From assembly GCA_009774345.1 (NCBI GenBank), contig VSNR01000036.1:15137-27202 (forward strand): a stretch of DNA of 12,066 nucleotides, in the 5' to 3' direction. The translations under genes were made by a program, and so were the position numbers. The notes below the pieces were generated by a model. The model saw only the letters and a list, made by a program, of their open reading frames with translations. It was not told the DNA's origin and did no database searches. Source of the stretch: Lachnospiraceae bacterium (GTDB lineage Bacteria > Bacillota > Clostridia > Lachnospirales > Lachnospiraceae). Below, one piece after another: positions 1-6,107 of the stretch (position 1 is the first letter of the stretch; every line of letters begins with the position of its first letter).

Positions 1-244
1 TTTTTTTTTGTCAAATAATTTTCTTGGTAAATGATTTTCTAAAAGGATCGGTCTGAATGGATTGTTTTCGTGAAATATACAAAGCTGTAGGAACATAACC
101 GATGCATCTTACGTAGAATATTTCTTCGAGGTGAAATTGCGTGTTCTATTCGATTCGAAGAAATAGACAAGACAAGCTAAGCTGCAGCAGCTATTTCGAA
201 CAGCATCATTCTAACAAGAGGATGCAGAGATGTCAATTTGATAG

Positions 245-294
245 TTTTACCATAAATGTTTATTCATAACAGTTCGTTATTGATTATGGTAAAA
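245..294. promoter_or_regulatory. Nested inverted repeats, candidate operator
   Basis: An outer perfect 11-bp inverted repeat (TTTTACCATAA at 245-255, complement at 284-294) encloses a smaller palindrome, ATAAC-N5-GTTAT, at 266-280. The outer arm ends five bases before the -35 box of the promoter at 299-327. This position suits a binding site for a dimeric regulator, and drug-efflux genes are often controlled by TetR, MarR or MerR proteins. No regulator gene is present here, so the identity of any protein is inference. It could also be a plain hairpin. Confidence 0.4.
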
Positions 295-298
295 ATTG

Positions 299-327
299 TT
301 GCAATTTCATACAAAATACAGTATATT
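299..327 (+). promoter_or_regulatory. Sigma-A type promoter ahead of the MATE remnant
   Basis: TTGCAA (299-304) and TATATT (322-327) are separated by exactly 17 bp, a standard housekeeping spacing. Transcription would begin near 334, about 90 bases before the ATG at 426. It lies directly downstream of the candidate operator at 245-294. Confidence 0.5.
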
Positions 328-425
328 TGGGCGTGTTTGAAAAATCATTTTATTTCTGCACAGTTCCTTGGAAATTATGGAAACATTGCGGGCAAAAGCA
401 GAGCCCGTATTTTTGGAGGCGTGAT

Positions 426-839
426 ATGACAAAAGATACAGATATGACCGTCGGCAATCCGTTTGTATTAATTGGCACTTTTTCTTTTTCGCTGGTTACA
501 GGCAATTTGTTTCAGCAGCTCTATACGTTTGTAGATACCATCATTATTGGGAAGAAAATAGGCGCATTGGGCATTGCGGCGGTCGGCGGAACAGAGTGGT
601 CGCGGCATCTTCCTTTAGCCTGGCAGCGGCGGCGTATGTTTCACAAAATTATGGAGCCAATAAAATCGTCAGGATTAAACAGGGGGTCCGGGCAAGTGTC
701 ATCATGGGCGCAGCGGTTGCTTTGATCTGTTCGGGTTATCGGATGCGAGGCAATATTCTGGGGAGAAATACTGGCATGGTTGTTTGCAGATGGGATTCTT
801 TTTGCCGCGTATAGGTCCAATATGAAAAGGATATTATAA
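426..839 (+). pseudogene. MATE-family efflux transporter remnant, deleted and frameshifted
   Basis: A good ribosome binding site (GGAGG, 415-419) precedes the ATG at 426. The first segment (426 to about 592) encodes a MATE-like N-terminus with MTVGNPF and the helix NLFQQLYTFVDTIIIGKKIG, ending AAVGGTEW. Similarity then continues in another frame from about 596 with AAAAYVSQNYGANK and RIKQGVRAS, which resembles the equivalent helix-loop of the second half of the protein. From about 765 the original frame resumes (EILAWLFADGILFAAYRSN) to a TAA at 837-839, resembling a MATE C-terminal helix. Only about 138 codons remain, whereas family members have roughly 440-460. The gene therefore seems to have lost two large internal blocks as well as frame, and cannot make a working transporter. 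The family assignment comes from motif recognition, and the order of lost blocks is inference. Confidence 0.75.
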
Positions 840-930
840 ATTTCTTCAATTATTATCCTCACTTGGGAACCAGAAGCCAATGAAAATACTCTAACGTATG
901 AACATGTTCATGGGAGAAGGTGATCAATGG

Positions 931-1395
931 TTGAATACGATAAAAAAAGAGGAATTTGAGCGTCTGGTTATAGAAAATCAGTTTTCAATGTACAGGCTTG
1001 CGATGAGTATCTTAAAGAATTCAAATGATGCAGAAGACGCTGTAAGCGAGACTGTTTTAACGGCATATGAGCATTTATCTTCATTAAAGAAAAACGACAG
1101 TTTCAAGGCATGGATGATGACAATTCTTGTAAATGTATCAAAAAAAATGCTGCGAAAGAAGAAAAGAGTGGTTTTATATGATGATTTGGGCTTATTTGAA
1201 AAATCTACAGATGAAGGCTCTTGTGAAATGTGGGAGGCGGTTTTGACATTAAATGCGAAGTATGCCAAGGTGGTAATTCTGTATTATTATGAAGGTTTCT
1301 CTACCAGGGAAATTGCCAGGATTCTGCATATTCCAGAAGGAACAGTAAAGTCCCGGCTAAGCAGAGCGAGAAGTAAACTACAGCAAATAATATGA
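931..1395 (+). CDS. ECF-type RNA polymerase sigma factor (sigma-70 family)
   Basis: A 154-residue protein if begun at TTG 931. It directs RNA polymerase to a specific promoter set, usually on release by an anti-sigma factor. Region 2 is visible in RLAMSILKNSNDAEDAVSE and SFKAWMMTILVNVSKKMLRK. Region 4 is visible in the helix-turn-helix GFSTREIARILHIPEGTVKS with the closing SRARSKL, and no sigma-1.1 or region 3 is present. The frame is open from an ATG at 898, but neither 898, 904 nor 910 has a ribosome binding site. TTG 931 has AAGGTGATC (917-925) at the right distance, and the protein then begins LNTIKKEEFE, as ECF factors usually do. It is followed after 31 nt by a likely anti-sigma gene. 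Family is near certain; the start is probable; targets are unknown. Confidence 0.9.
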   Translation: MNTIKKEEFERLVIENQFSMYRLAMSILKNSNDAEDAVSETVLTAYEHLSSLKKNDSFKAWMMTILVNVSKKMLRKKKRVVLYDDLGLFEKSTDEGSCEMWEAVLTLNAKYAKVVILYYYEGFSTREIARILHIPEGTVKSRLSRARSKLQQII

Positions 1396-1426
1396 AATTT
1401 GAAGCATTTATTAGTGAGGAGAAAAA

Positions 1427-2578
1427 ATGAAGGAAAATATGGATATGGTTATTCGATCAAAAATTCAGCAGGAACAGATCAAGGTTCCAGATAGTTATTT
1501 TAAAAGGATAAATTTGACATTGCAGAATTTACCGGAAAAAACGACCAGATATCACTTAAAGTATGCTGCAGCCGTTGCTGCAGGCTTATGCCTGATGATA
1601 TCAGGAACGGTTTATGCCGCTGCAAATTATGTTCAGCAGCGTATGCTTTCTATGGATGAAACGGAAAAGAAAGAAATGATAGATTATACAATACATTCTG
1701 TAAAAGATATTGATACTTATTCCAGGGAACTTACAGCGGTTGAAAAAGAGAGAATGGAAACGCTGCTATATGAATATCAGGTTCAGGGAAAATTTCCTGA
1801 AAATGGATTGGAAATTGTGGATGATGGGAAAATGATTTCATCAGATACCGTCGCTTTTCTTACAGAAGATAGTATGTTTGTTTTGCCGGAAAGAACATTG
1901 ACAGACGAAGAATTATTACAGATAATAGATTTTTATTTTAAAAGAGACTACAGCCTGATGACAAGTAGAGAAGATCTGCCGAAGGAGGTTCTTTCTGTAG
2001 AGGAGGCAGTTGGAGAAAATGCCGTGGAACAGATGAAAACGATGCTTCACATCCTATATCAAATCGAAACCGACAATCTGGAAATATCTTTGGAAGCTGA
2101 CATAAATGGCGTGGTATATCGGATAGAAGCAGGGAGTTCAGGGCAGGTAAACTATCGGGCACTGTATGATTTGGCTTCTGGACGTATTGTTGAGATTGGA
2201 TCTGTCTGCAGTATGGATGTAGCACCAGAGAAGAGAGAGCCTGACAACGAGCATTTTACTGAGGTCGGAGAGGGATTGGCAGAGACAATCAATAGACTGG
2301 AGTCTAATGCTGCAATCAGGGAAATTTACTGTGATTACAATGTGACGGAAGATGCAATGCTGGCAAGAGAGACCGTGAGTTATCTATACCGGCTCGAGGA
2401 TGATACGTGCTATGTTGTTCAATATAATATTGCTGCAGATGCGGTAACGGATGTACTTATTGTATCTTATCAGGAATATCATCAGATCCTGGACAGGAAT
2501 GCAGCAAAACGGGCAGAAAGAGGGATTGAAAGGATTCGGCTGACAATATCATTCTCTGATGTGCCAAAAAAATCTTGA
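1427..2578 (+). CDS. Probable membrane-anchored anti-sigma factor
   Basis: A 383-residue protein with GAGGAG (1416-1421) five bases before the ATG. Residues 1-43 are hydrophilic and presumably cytoplasmic. Residues about 44-66 (KYAAAVAAGLCLMISGTVYA) form one membrane helix, and the remaining roughly 315 residues would lie outside the cell, rich in acidic residues and lacking recognisable catalytic motifs. No zinc-binding HxxxCxxC anti-sigma motif is seen in the short N-terminal part. Function is inferred from position directly after an ECF sigma gene and from the single-pass topology shared by many clostridial anti-sigma proteins. The N-terminal segment would hold the sigma factor and the outer part would sense an unknown signal. 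The stop codon (2576-2578) lies inside the -35 box of the riboflavin promoter. Specific domain names could not be assigned. Confidence 0.7.
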   Translation: MKENMDMVIRSKIQQEQIKVPDSYFKRINLTLQNLPEKTTRYHLKYAAAVAAGLCLMISGTVYAAANYVQQRMLSMDETEKKEMIDYTIHSVKDIDTYSRELTAVEKERMETLLYEYQVQGKFPENGLEIVDDGKMISSDTVAFLTEDSMFVLPERTLTDEELLQIIDFYFKRDYSLMTSREDLPKEVLSVEEAVGENAVEQMKTMLHILYQIETDNLEISLEADINGVVYRIEAGSSGQVNYRALYDLASGRIVEIGSVCSMDVAPEKREPDNEHFTEVGEGLAETINRLESNAAIREIYCDYNVTEDAMLARETVSYLYRLEDDTCYVVQYNIAADAVTDVLIVSYQEYHQILDRNAAKRAERGIERIRLTISFSDVPKKS

Positions 2579-2603
2579 TTTTGAAGCCTTTCTGTGCTAT
2601 TAT
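2575..2603 (+). promoter_or_regulatory. Sigma-A promoter of the riboflavin operon
   Basis: TTGATT (2575-2580) and TATTAT (2598-2603) are spaced by exactly 17 bp. Transcription would start near 2610, just before the FMN riboswitch. The -35 box overlaps the TGA stop of the anti-sigma gene, so there is no spare space between the two units. Confidence 0.75.
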
Positions 2604-2625
2604 CATACAAGAAAATAAAATAGGA

Positions 2626-2748
2626 AGTCTTCAGGGCAGGGTGCGATTCCCTACCGGTGGTACAGCCCACGAGCCGGCGCTGATTTGTCAGCGGGCATGA
2701 TTCGGTGAAAATCCGAAGCCGACAGTATAGTCTGGATGGAAGAAGATG
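2626..2748 (+). promoter_or_regulatory. FMN riboswitch (RFN element)
   Basis: The conserved RFN sequence is plainly present. It includes TCTTCAGGGCAGGGTG at the 5' side (2629-2644), then ATTCCCTACCGG, GCCCACGAGCC, a variable hairpin (GCGCTGATTTGTCAGC), GGTGAAAATCCGAAGCCGAC, and AGTCTGGATGGAAGAAGAT at the 3' side. The closing stem pairs TCTTC (2629-2633) with GAAGA near the end. This class binds flavin mononucleotide and shuts off riboflavin synthesis or transport when FMN is plentiful. It stands ahead of ribD and is followed 75 nt later by an intrinsic terminator, which indicates control by premature termination. The stretch between them holds an exact tandem 10-mer (ATCTATATTG twice, 2801-2820). 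The antiterminator pairing was not worked out with confidence. Confidence 0.96.
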
Positions 2749-2822
2749 AGGAGAAGGATGCAAAATAATTAGAACGTACATTTTATATCATTGTATCTGA
2801 ATCTATATTGATCTATATTGCC

Positions 2823-2859
2823 AAAAGCTCTGAGTGACGTGTCATTCGGAGTTTTTTTT
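2823..2859 (+). terminator. Rho-independent terminator, expression platform of the FMN riboswitch
   Basis: CTCTGAGTGAC (2828-2838) pairs with GTCATTCGGAG (2841-2851), with two G-U wobbles and a tight loop, followed by eight T residues (2852-2859). The A run at 2823-2826 can extend the stem with the T run. It lies between the FMN aptamer and ribD, so it is the likely off-switch when FMN is bound. It also occupies the position that hairpin A holds in the repeat copies further down the operon. Confidence 0.85.
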
Positions 2860-2860
2860 G

Positions 2861-2943
2861 CACACGGACGCGGAAAGGAAATATGCAGCTAAGGCTGCCC
2901 GCGTCCGGCGCGCGAGTAGGGGAAGATGGCTCTTCCCTGCTCG
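2861..2943 (+). repeat. Diverged copy 1 of the rib-operon structured repeat
   Basis: The module starts CACAC (2861-2865). An outer stem GGACGCGG (2866-2873) pairs with CCGCGTCC (2899-2906). An 11-nt one-sided loop ending GGAAATAT (2874-2884) follows, then an inner hairpin GCAGC-TAAG-GCTGC (2885-2898), then GGCGCG (2907-2912). A long hairpin follows, CGAGTAGGGGAAGA against TCTTCCCTGCTCG (2913-2943, one bulge). The unpaired parts equal those of copies 2 and 3, while both stems and the last hairpin differ in sequence yet still pair. The place of hairpin A is taken by the riboswitch terminator, nine bases upstream of CACAC. Confidence 0.75.
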
Positions 2944-2947
2944 ATTG

Positions 2948-3003
2948 CACACGGGCACCCAGATGAAATTTGTCAGCAGAAGCGGCGCATGGGGTGCGGC
3001 GAG
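2948..3003 (+). repeat. Possible degenerate copy 4 of the structured repeat
   Basis: CACAC recurs at 2948-2952, followed by a stem GCACCC (2955-2960) that pairs with GGGTGC (2992-2997). Between them is an 11-nt segment of the same length and similar composition (AGATGAAATTT, 2961-2971), and the stem is followed by GGCGAG (2998-3003, compare GGCGCG). No clean inner hairpin and no hairpin B are found. The region between this and ribD is only TAAG, seven Ts and the ribD ribosome binding site. It may be a decayed tandem copy or a chance likeness. Confidence 0.4.
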
Positions 3004-3026
3004 TAAGTTTTTTTGGAGGTGATGAT

Positions 3027-4133
3027 ATGAATGACAGGGCATATATGCGTCTGGCATTGCAGCTTGCTGAGAAAGGATGCGGATGGACTTCGCCAAATCC
3101 TATGGTGGGCGCTGTCATTGTAAAGAATGAGAGAATTATCGGGCAGGGATGGCATGAGAGATATGGTTGTCCGCACGCGGAGCGCAATGCGCTTGCTGCC
3201 TGTATGGAGCCGCCCGAGGGCGCAGTGATGTATGTCACCTTGGAGCCGTGCTGCCATTATGGGAAACAGCCTCCTTGTACAGATGCCATCATCGCATCTG
3301 GAATTTGCCGGGTGGTTGTCGGTTCGGCAGACCCCAATCCGCTTGTTGCTGGAAAAGGAATTGAGCTCCTGCGGGCGCATGGCATTGAGGTGACAGAGGA
3401 TGTACTGCGCGAAGAATGTGACCAGTTGAATGAGGTATTTTTTCATTATATACAGACAAAGCGCCCTTTTGTTGTCATGAAATATGCGATGACAATGGAC
3501 GGAAAGATTGCTGCTGCTACAGGCGCTTCGAAGTGGATTACAGGGGAGGAGGCGCGCAGCCATGTCCAGAGGCAGCGCCACCGCTATACGGCAATCATGG
3601 CAGGGGTGGGAACCATACTGGCAGATGACCCGATGCTTACCTGTAGACTGCCAGACTGCAAAAGTCCTGTGCGCATAATCTGTGACACCAGACTGTGCAC
3701 ACCGCTCACAGCCAAGGTCGTAGCAGACGCCAGACAGGTACCGACAATCATTGCGACATGCTGTGAGGTTCGGGACAGACAGCTTGCCTATGAAAATGCA
3801 GGATGCAGGATTCTGGTCGTGGAGGAAAAGGAGGGGCATGTAGATTTGCAGCAGCTGATGGCGCGGCTGGGAGAGGAGCAGATTGACAGCATACTGCTTG
3901 AGGGCGGCGGCACGCTCAATTGGGCGGCGCTTCAAAGCGGGATTGTACAGAAGGTACAGGCATATATCGCGCCGAAACTATTTGGCGGGGAAACTGCCAA
4001 AACGCCGGTTGAGGGAGTGGGCGTACCTGCGCCGGCAGATGCTTTTTATCTGAAAAACAGCACAGTCACCAGACTAGGGGACGATTTTCTAATTGAGAGT
4101 GAGGTGGCAAAAGATGTTTACCGGAATCATTGA
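3027..4133 (+). CDS. ribD: Bifunctional riboflavin biosynthesis deaminase/reductase RibD
   Basis: A 368-residue protein that deaminates the pyrimidine product of GTP cyclohydrolase II and then reduces its ribose chain with NADPH, giving 5-amino-6-ribitylamino-uracil phosphate. The N-terminal deaminase domain (about 1-145) has the zinc site HAE at 50-52 and PCCHYGKQPPC with Cys75 and Cys84. The C-terminal reductase domain starts near 147 with FVVMKYAMTMDGKIA and continues with TGEEARSHVQRQRH. ATG 3027 was chosen over an upstream TTG at 2970 because GGAGG (3015-3019) sits seven bases before it and the protein then starts as the family does. It is the first gene of the riboflavin operon, controlled by the FMN riboswitch upstream, and its 3' end overlaps ribE by 20 bases. 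Length is normal and all key residues are present. Confidence 0.96.
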   Translation: MNDRAYMRLALQLAEKGCGWTSPNPMVGAVIVKNERIIGQGWHERYGCPHAERNALAACMEPPEGAVMYVTLEPCCHYGKQPPCTDAIIASGICRVVVGSADPNPLVAGKGIELLRAHGIEVTEDVLREECDQLNEVFFHYIQTKRPFVVMKYAMTMDGKIAAATGASKWITGEEARSHVQRQRHRYTAIMAGVGTILADDPMLTCRLPDCKSPVRIICDTRLCTPLTAKVVADARQVPTIIATCCEVRDRQLAYENAGCRILVVEEKEGHVDLQQLMARLGEEQIDSILLEGGGTLNWAALQSGIVQKVQAYIAPKLFGGETAKTPVEGVGVPAPADAFYLKNSTVTRLGDDFLIESEVAKDVYRNH

Positions 4134-4776
4134 GGAGATTGGAACTGTGGCAATGATACAGAGAGGGCAGTATTCTGCAGTGCTGAAAATCCAAGCAAAA
4201 ACTGTCTTAGAGGGCACAAGGATTGGTGACAGCATTGCGGTAAATGGCGTTTGCCTTACTGTTACAGAACTTTTTCCTGACAGTTTTAAGGCGGATGTCA
4301 TGCATGAGACGTTAGACCGCTCTGCGCTGGCGGACATGGGGAGTGGAAGCCGTGTGAATCTGGAGCGGGCGATGCCGGCAGACGGACGCTTTGGCGGGCA
4401 TATCGTCGCAGGGCATGTTGACGGTGTTGGCAAAATCACACGCATTCGGCGCGATGATACCGCAGTGTGGTATACGGTTGAGGCAGGGGAAGCGGTTTTG
4501 CGCTATATCGTGGAGAAGGGTTCTGTCGCACTAGATGGCATCAGCCTTACAGTGGCAGATGTCACCCACAATAACTTTTCGATCTCTGCAATACCGCATA
4601 CGGTGCGCCAGACCGTCCTACAGGAACGCAGGGAAGGCGATCTGGTCAATGTGGAGACAGATATAGTTGGAAAGTATATTGAAAAACTGATGTGCACAAC
4701 ACCGCCAAAGAAGAGTGTGATCACAAGAGAGTTTTTATCAGAGCATGGATTTTATACTGACGGTCGAAAAGACTGA
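4114..4776 (+). CDS. ribE: Riboflavin synthase alpha subunit
   Basis: A 220-residue protein catalysing the last step, dismutation of two 6,7-dimethyl-8-ribityllumazine molecules to riboflavin. It starts with the hallmark MFTGIIEEIG. Two lumazine-binding repeats are visible: GDSIAVNGVCLTV at 38-50 in the first and GGHIVAGHVDGVGK near 94-107 followed by ALDGISLTVADV in the second. GAGGTGG (4101-4107) precedes ATG 4114, so it overlaps ribD and is probably translationally coupled. An upstream ATG at 4093 is less likely. The usual family C-terminus seems to be FLSEHGF. The following seven residues (YTDGRKD) and the TGA stop are encoded by hairpin A of the intergenic repeat starting at 4752. The symbol ribE follows B. 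subtilis use; in E. coli the same enzyme is ribC. Confidence 0.96.
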   Translation: MFTGIIEEIGTVAMIQRGQYSAVLKIQAKTVLEGTRIGDSIAVNGVCLTVTELFPDSFKADVMHETLDRSALADMGSGSRVNLERAMPADGRFGGHIVAGHVDGVGKITRIRRDDTAVWYTVEAGEAVLRYIVEKGSVALDGISLTVADVTHNNFSISAIPHTVRQTVLQERREGDLVNVETDIVGKYIEKLMCTTPPKKSVITREFLSEHGFYTDGRKD

Positions 4777-4879
4777 CCGTCAGTATAATGTGATGCACAC
4801 AGCCGCATAGGGAAATATGCCGCTTCGCGGCTGCGGCTGGCGCGATACTCACGGCAGATCTTATCTGTCGTGAGTATAA
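4752..4879 (+). repeat. Structured 128-bp repeat, copy 2 (ribE-ribBA gap)
   Basis: Terminal inverted repeats TTATACT (4752-4758) and AGTATAA (4873-4879) bound three modules. Hairpin A pairs TATACTGACGGTC (4753-4765) with its exact complement at 4775-4787. The centre starts CACAC (4796-4800), has an outer stem AGCCGCA/TGCGGCT (4801-4807, 4832-4838), an 11-nt one-sided loop TAGGGAAATAT, an inner hairpin GCCGC-TTC-GCGGC and then GGCGCG (4839-4844). Hairpin B pairs 15 bases (4845-4859 with 4863-4877, one G-U). Copy 3 differs at only seven positions. The left end lies inside the ribE coding region and the right end is seven bases or so before the ribBA ribosome binding site. No T run follows hairpin A, so it is not a normal terminator. 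Confidence 0.92.
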
Positions 4880-4900
4880 TTAAGGATGGGAGGGTAAAAA

Positions 4901-6100
4901 ATGGCACAGTTTAACACAGTGGAGGAGGCACTTGCCGCACTTAGGGACGGCAGGATTATCATGGTGACAGATGACCCGGACCGGGAAAATGAAGGGGATT
5001 TTATCTGCGCGGCAGAGCATGCCACCACGGAGAATATTAATTTTATGGCGACTTACGGCAAAGGGCTGATCTGTATGCCGATGTCTGAGGAGTATGTGCA
5101 GAAGCTAAAAATTCCCCAGATGGTGCAGTACAATACGGACAATCATGAGACAGCATTTACCGTTTCAATCGACCATGTGACAACCACGACGGGCATTTCA
5201 GCCGCCGAGCGGTCTGTCACCGCGATGAAGTGCGTGGCGGAGGATGCGAAGCCTGAAGATTTCCGCAGACCGGGTCATATGTTCCCGCTGCTGGCGAAGC
5301 GAAACGGCGTTTTGGAGCGAAACGGCCACACAGAAGCGACAGTCGATTTGTGCCGTCTGGCGGGTTTAAAGGAGTGCGGCTTATGCTGTGAGATTATGCG
5401 CGAGGATGGAACGATGATGCGCACGCCGGAATTGACGGCGCTTGCAAGACAGTGGGATATGCCCTTTATCACAATACGGGATTTGCAGGACTACCGCAAA
5501 TGTCATGAGAAGCTGGTAGACCGTCAGGCAGTTGTCAAGATGCCCACAAAATATGGTGATTTCAGGGCATACGGTTTTGTGAACCGGCTCAATGGAGAGC
5601 ATCATGTCGCCTTGGTCAAAGGAGAGGTTGGCGATGGCAAGGAGGTCTTGTGCCGCGTGCATTCTGAGTGTCTGACAGGAGATACCTTTGGTTCGCTGCG
5701 CTGTGACTGCGGGCAGCAGTTTGCCGCCGCCATGACACAGATCGAGCGGGAAGGACGGGGCATTTTGCTCTACATGCGGCAGGAGGGGCGGGGCATCGGG
5801 CTGATCAACAAGCTGCGCGCCTATGAACTGCAAGAGCAGGGCATGGATACGTTAGAGGCAAATCTGGCATTGGGTTTTGCAGGGGATGAGCGGGAATATT
5901 ATATCGGTGCACAGATTCTGCGGGAGCTTGGGGTGCAGAGCATCCGCCTGCTGACCAACAACCCAGATAAAGTATATCAGTTGTCAGGATTTGGATTGGA
6001 GATTACAGAGCGTGTGCCAATCCAGATGGACGCCACAGAGCATGATTTATTTTATCTGAAGACCAAACAGAAACGCATGGGACATATGTTGCAGTATTAA
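4901..6100 (+). CDS. ribBA: Bifunctional 3,4-dihydroxy-2-butanone 4-phosphate synthase / GTP cyclohydrolase II
   Basis: A 399-residue two-domain enzyme supplying both starting branches of riboflavin synthesis. The N-terminal domain (about 1-200) makes the four-carbon unit from ribulose 5-phosphate. It shows the acidic metal-binding loop DDPDRENEGD (24-33), YNTDNHETAF, RPGHMFPL and GHTEATVDL (142-150). The C-terminal GTP cyclohydrolase II domain (about 208-399) shows the zinc ligands Cys257, Cys268 and Cys270 in ECLTGDTFGSLRCDCG, then RQEGRGIGL and LLTNNPDK. GGGAGGG (4888-4894) precedes the ATG. It sits third in the operon with structured repeats on both sides. Length and key residues are normal, so both activities are expected. 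Confidence 0.97.
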   Translation: MAQFNTVEEALAALRDGRIIMVTDDPDRENEGDFICAAEHATTENINFMATYGKGLICMPMSEEYVQKLKIPQMVQYNTDNHETAFTVSIDHVTTTTGISAAERSVTAMKCVAEDAKPEDFRRPGHMFPLLAKRNGVLERNGHTEATVDLCRLAGLKECGLCCEIMREDGTMMRTPELTALARQWDMPFITIRDLQDYRKCHEKLVDRQAVVKMPTKYGDFRAYGFVNRLNGEHHVALVKGEVGDGKEVLCRVHSECLTGDTFGSLRCDCGQQFAAAMTQIEREGRGILLYMRQEGRGIGLINKLRAYELQEQGMDTLEANLALGFAGDEREYYIGAQILRELGVQSIRLLTNNPDKVYQLSGFGLEITERVPIQMDATEHDLFYLKTKQKRMGHMLQY

Positions 6101-6107
6101 AATTTGT

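Larger units (their letters stand above)
1..425. other. Gene-free leader region upstream of the MATE remnant
   Basis: No convincing coding region is visible. The window opens with nine T residues, which could be the tail of a terminator of an earlier gene, but its stem would lie outside the window. An 11-bp perfect inverted repeat sits at 119-129 and 155-165 (TATTTCTTCGA and its complement, 25-nt loop). A second inverted repeat and a promoter follow and are listed separately. The stretch is AT-rich. What transcript, if any, starts before 320 cannot be told. Confidence 0.5.

Noticed and set aside
327..725. A 132-residue protein starting at 327
   Set aside because: The first 33 codons precede the proper ribosome binding site and ATG at 426, and the last 40 or so are the wrong frame of the MATE remnant.
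866..899. GGAAC...CGTAT as an autoregulated ECF promoter before the sigma gene
   Set aside because: The spacing is 24 bp instead of the usual 16-17, and the -10 part overlaps the coding region's possible start.
2861..3003. A tRNA or CRISPR array in the hairpin-rich leader
   Set aside because: No cloverleaf with anticodon and acceptor stem, and no regularly spaced direct repeats with unique spacers. The likeness between units is in fold and short motifs only.
2970..3026. A longer RibD starting at TTG 2970
   Set aside because: The extra 19 residues are not family-like and lie over the repeat region, while ATG 3027 has a perfect ribosome binding site.
2973..3935. A 320-codon open frame on the minus strand
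   Set aside because: It lies fully opposite ribD, whose motifs are unmistakable, has no recognised domain and no ribosome binding site. It is a shadow of ribD codon use.
4753..4787. Hairpin A of the repeat as a rho-independent terminator after ribE
   Set aside because: No T run follows the stem (bases ATGTGATG), and ribBA and ribH need transcription through it. The same holds for the copy at 6109-6143.
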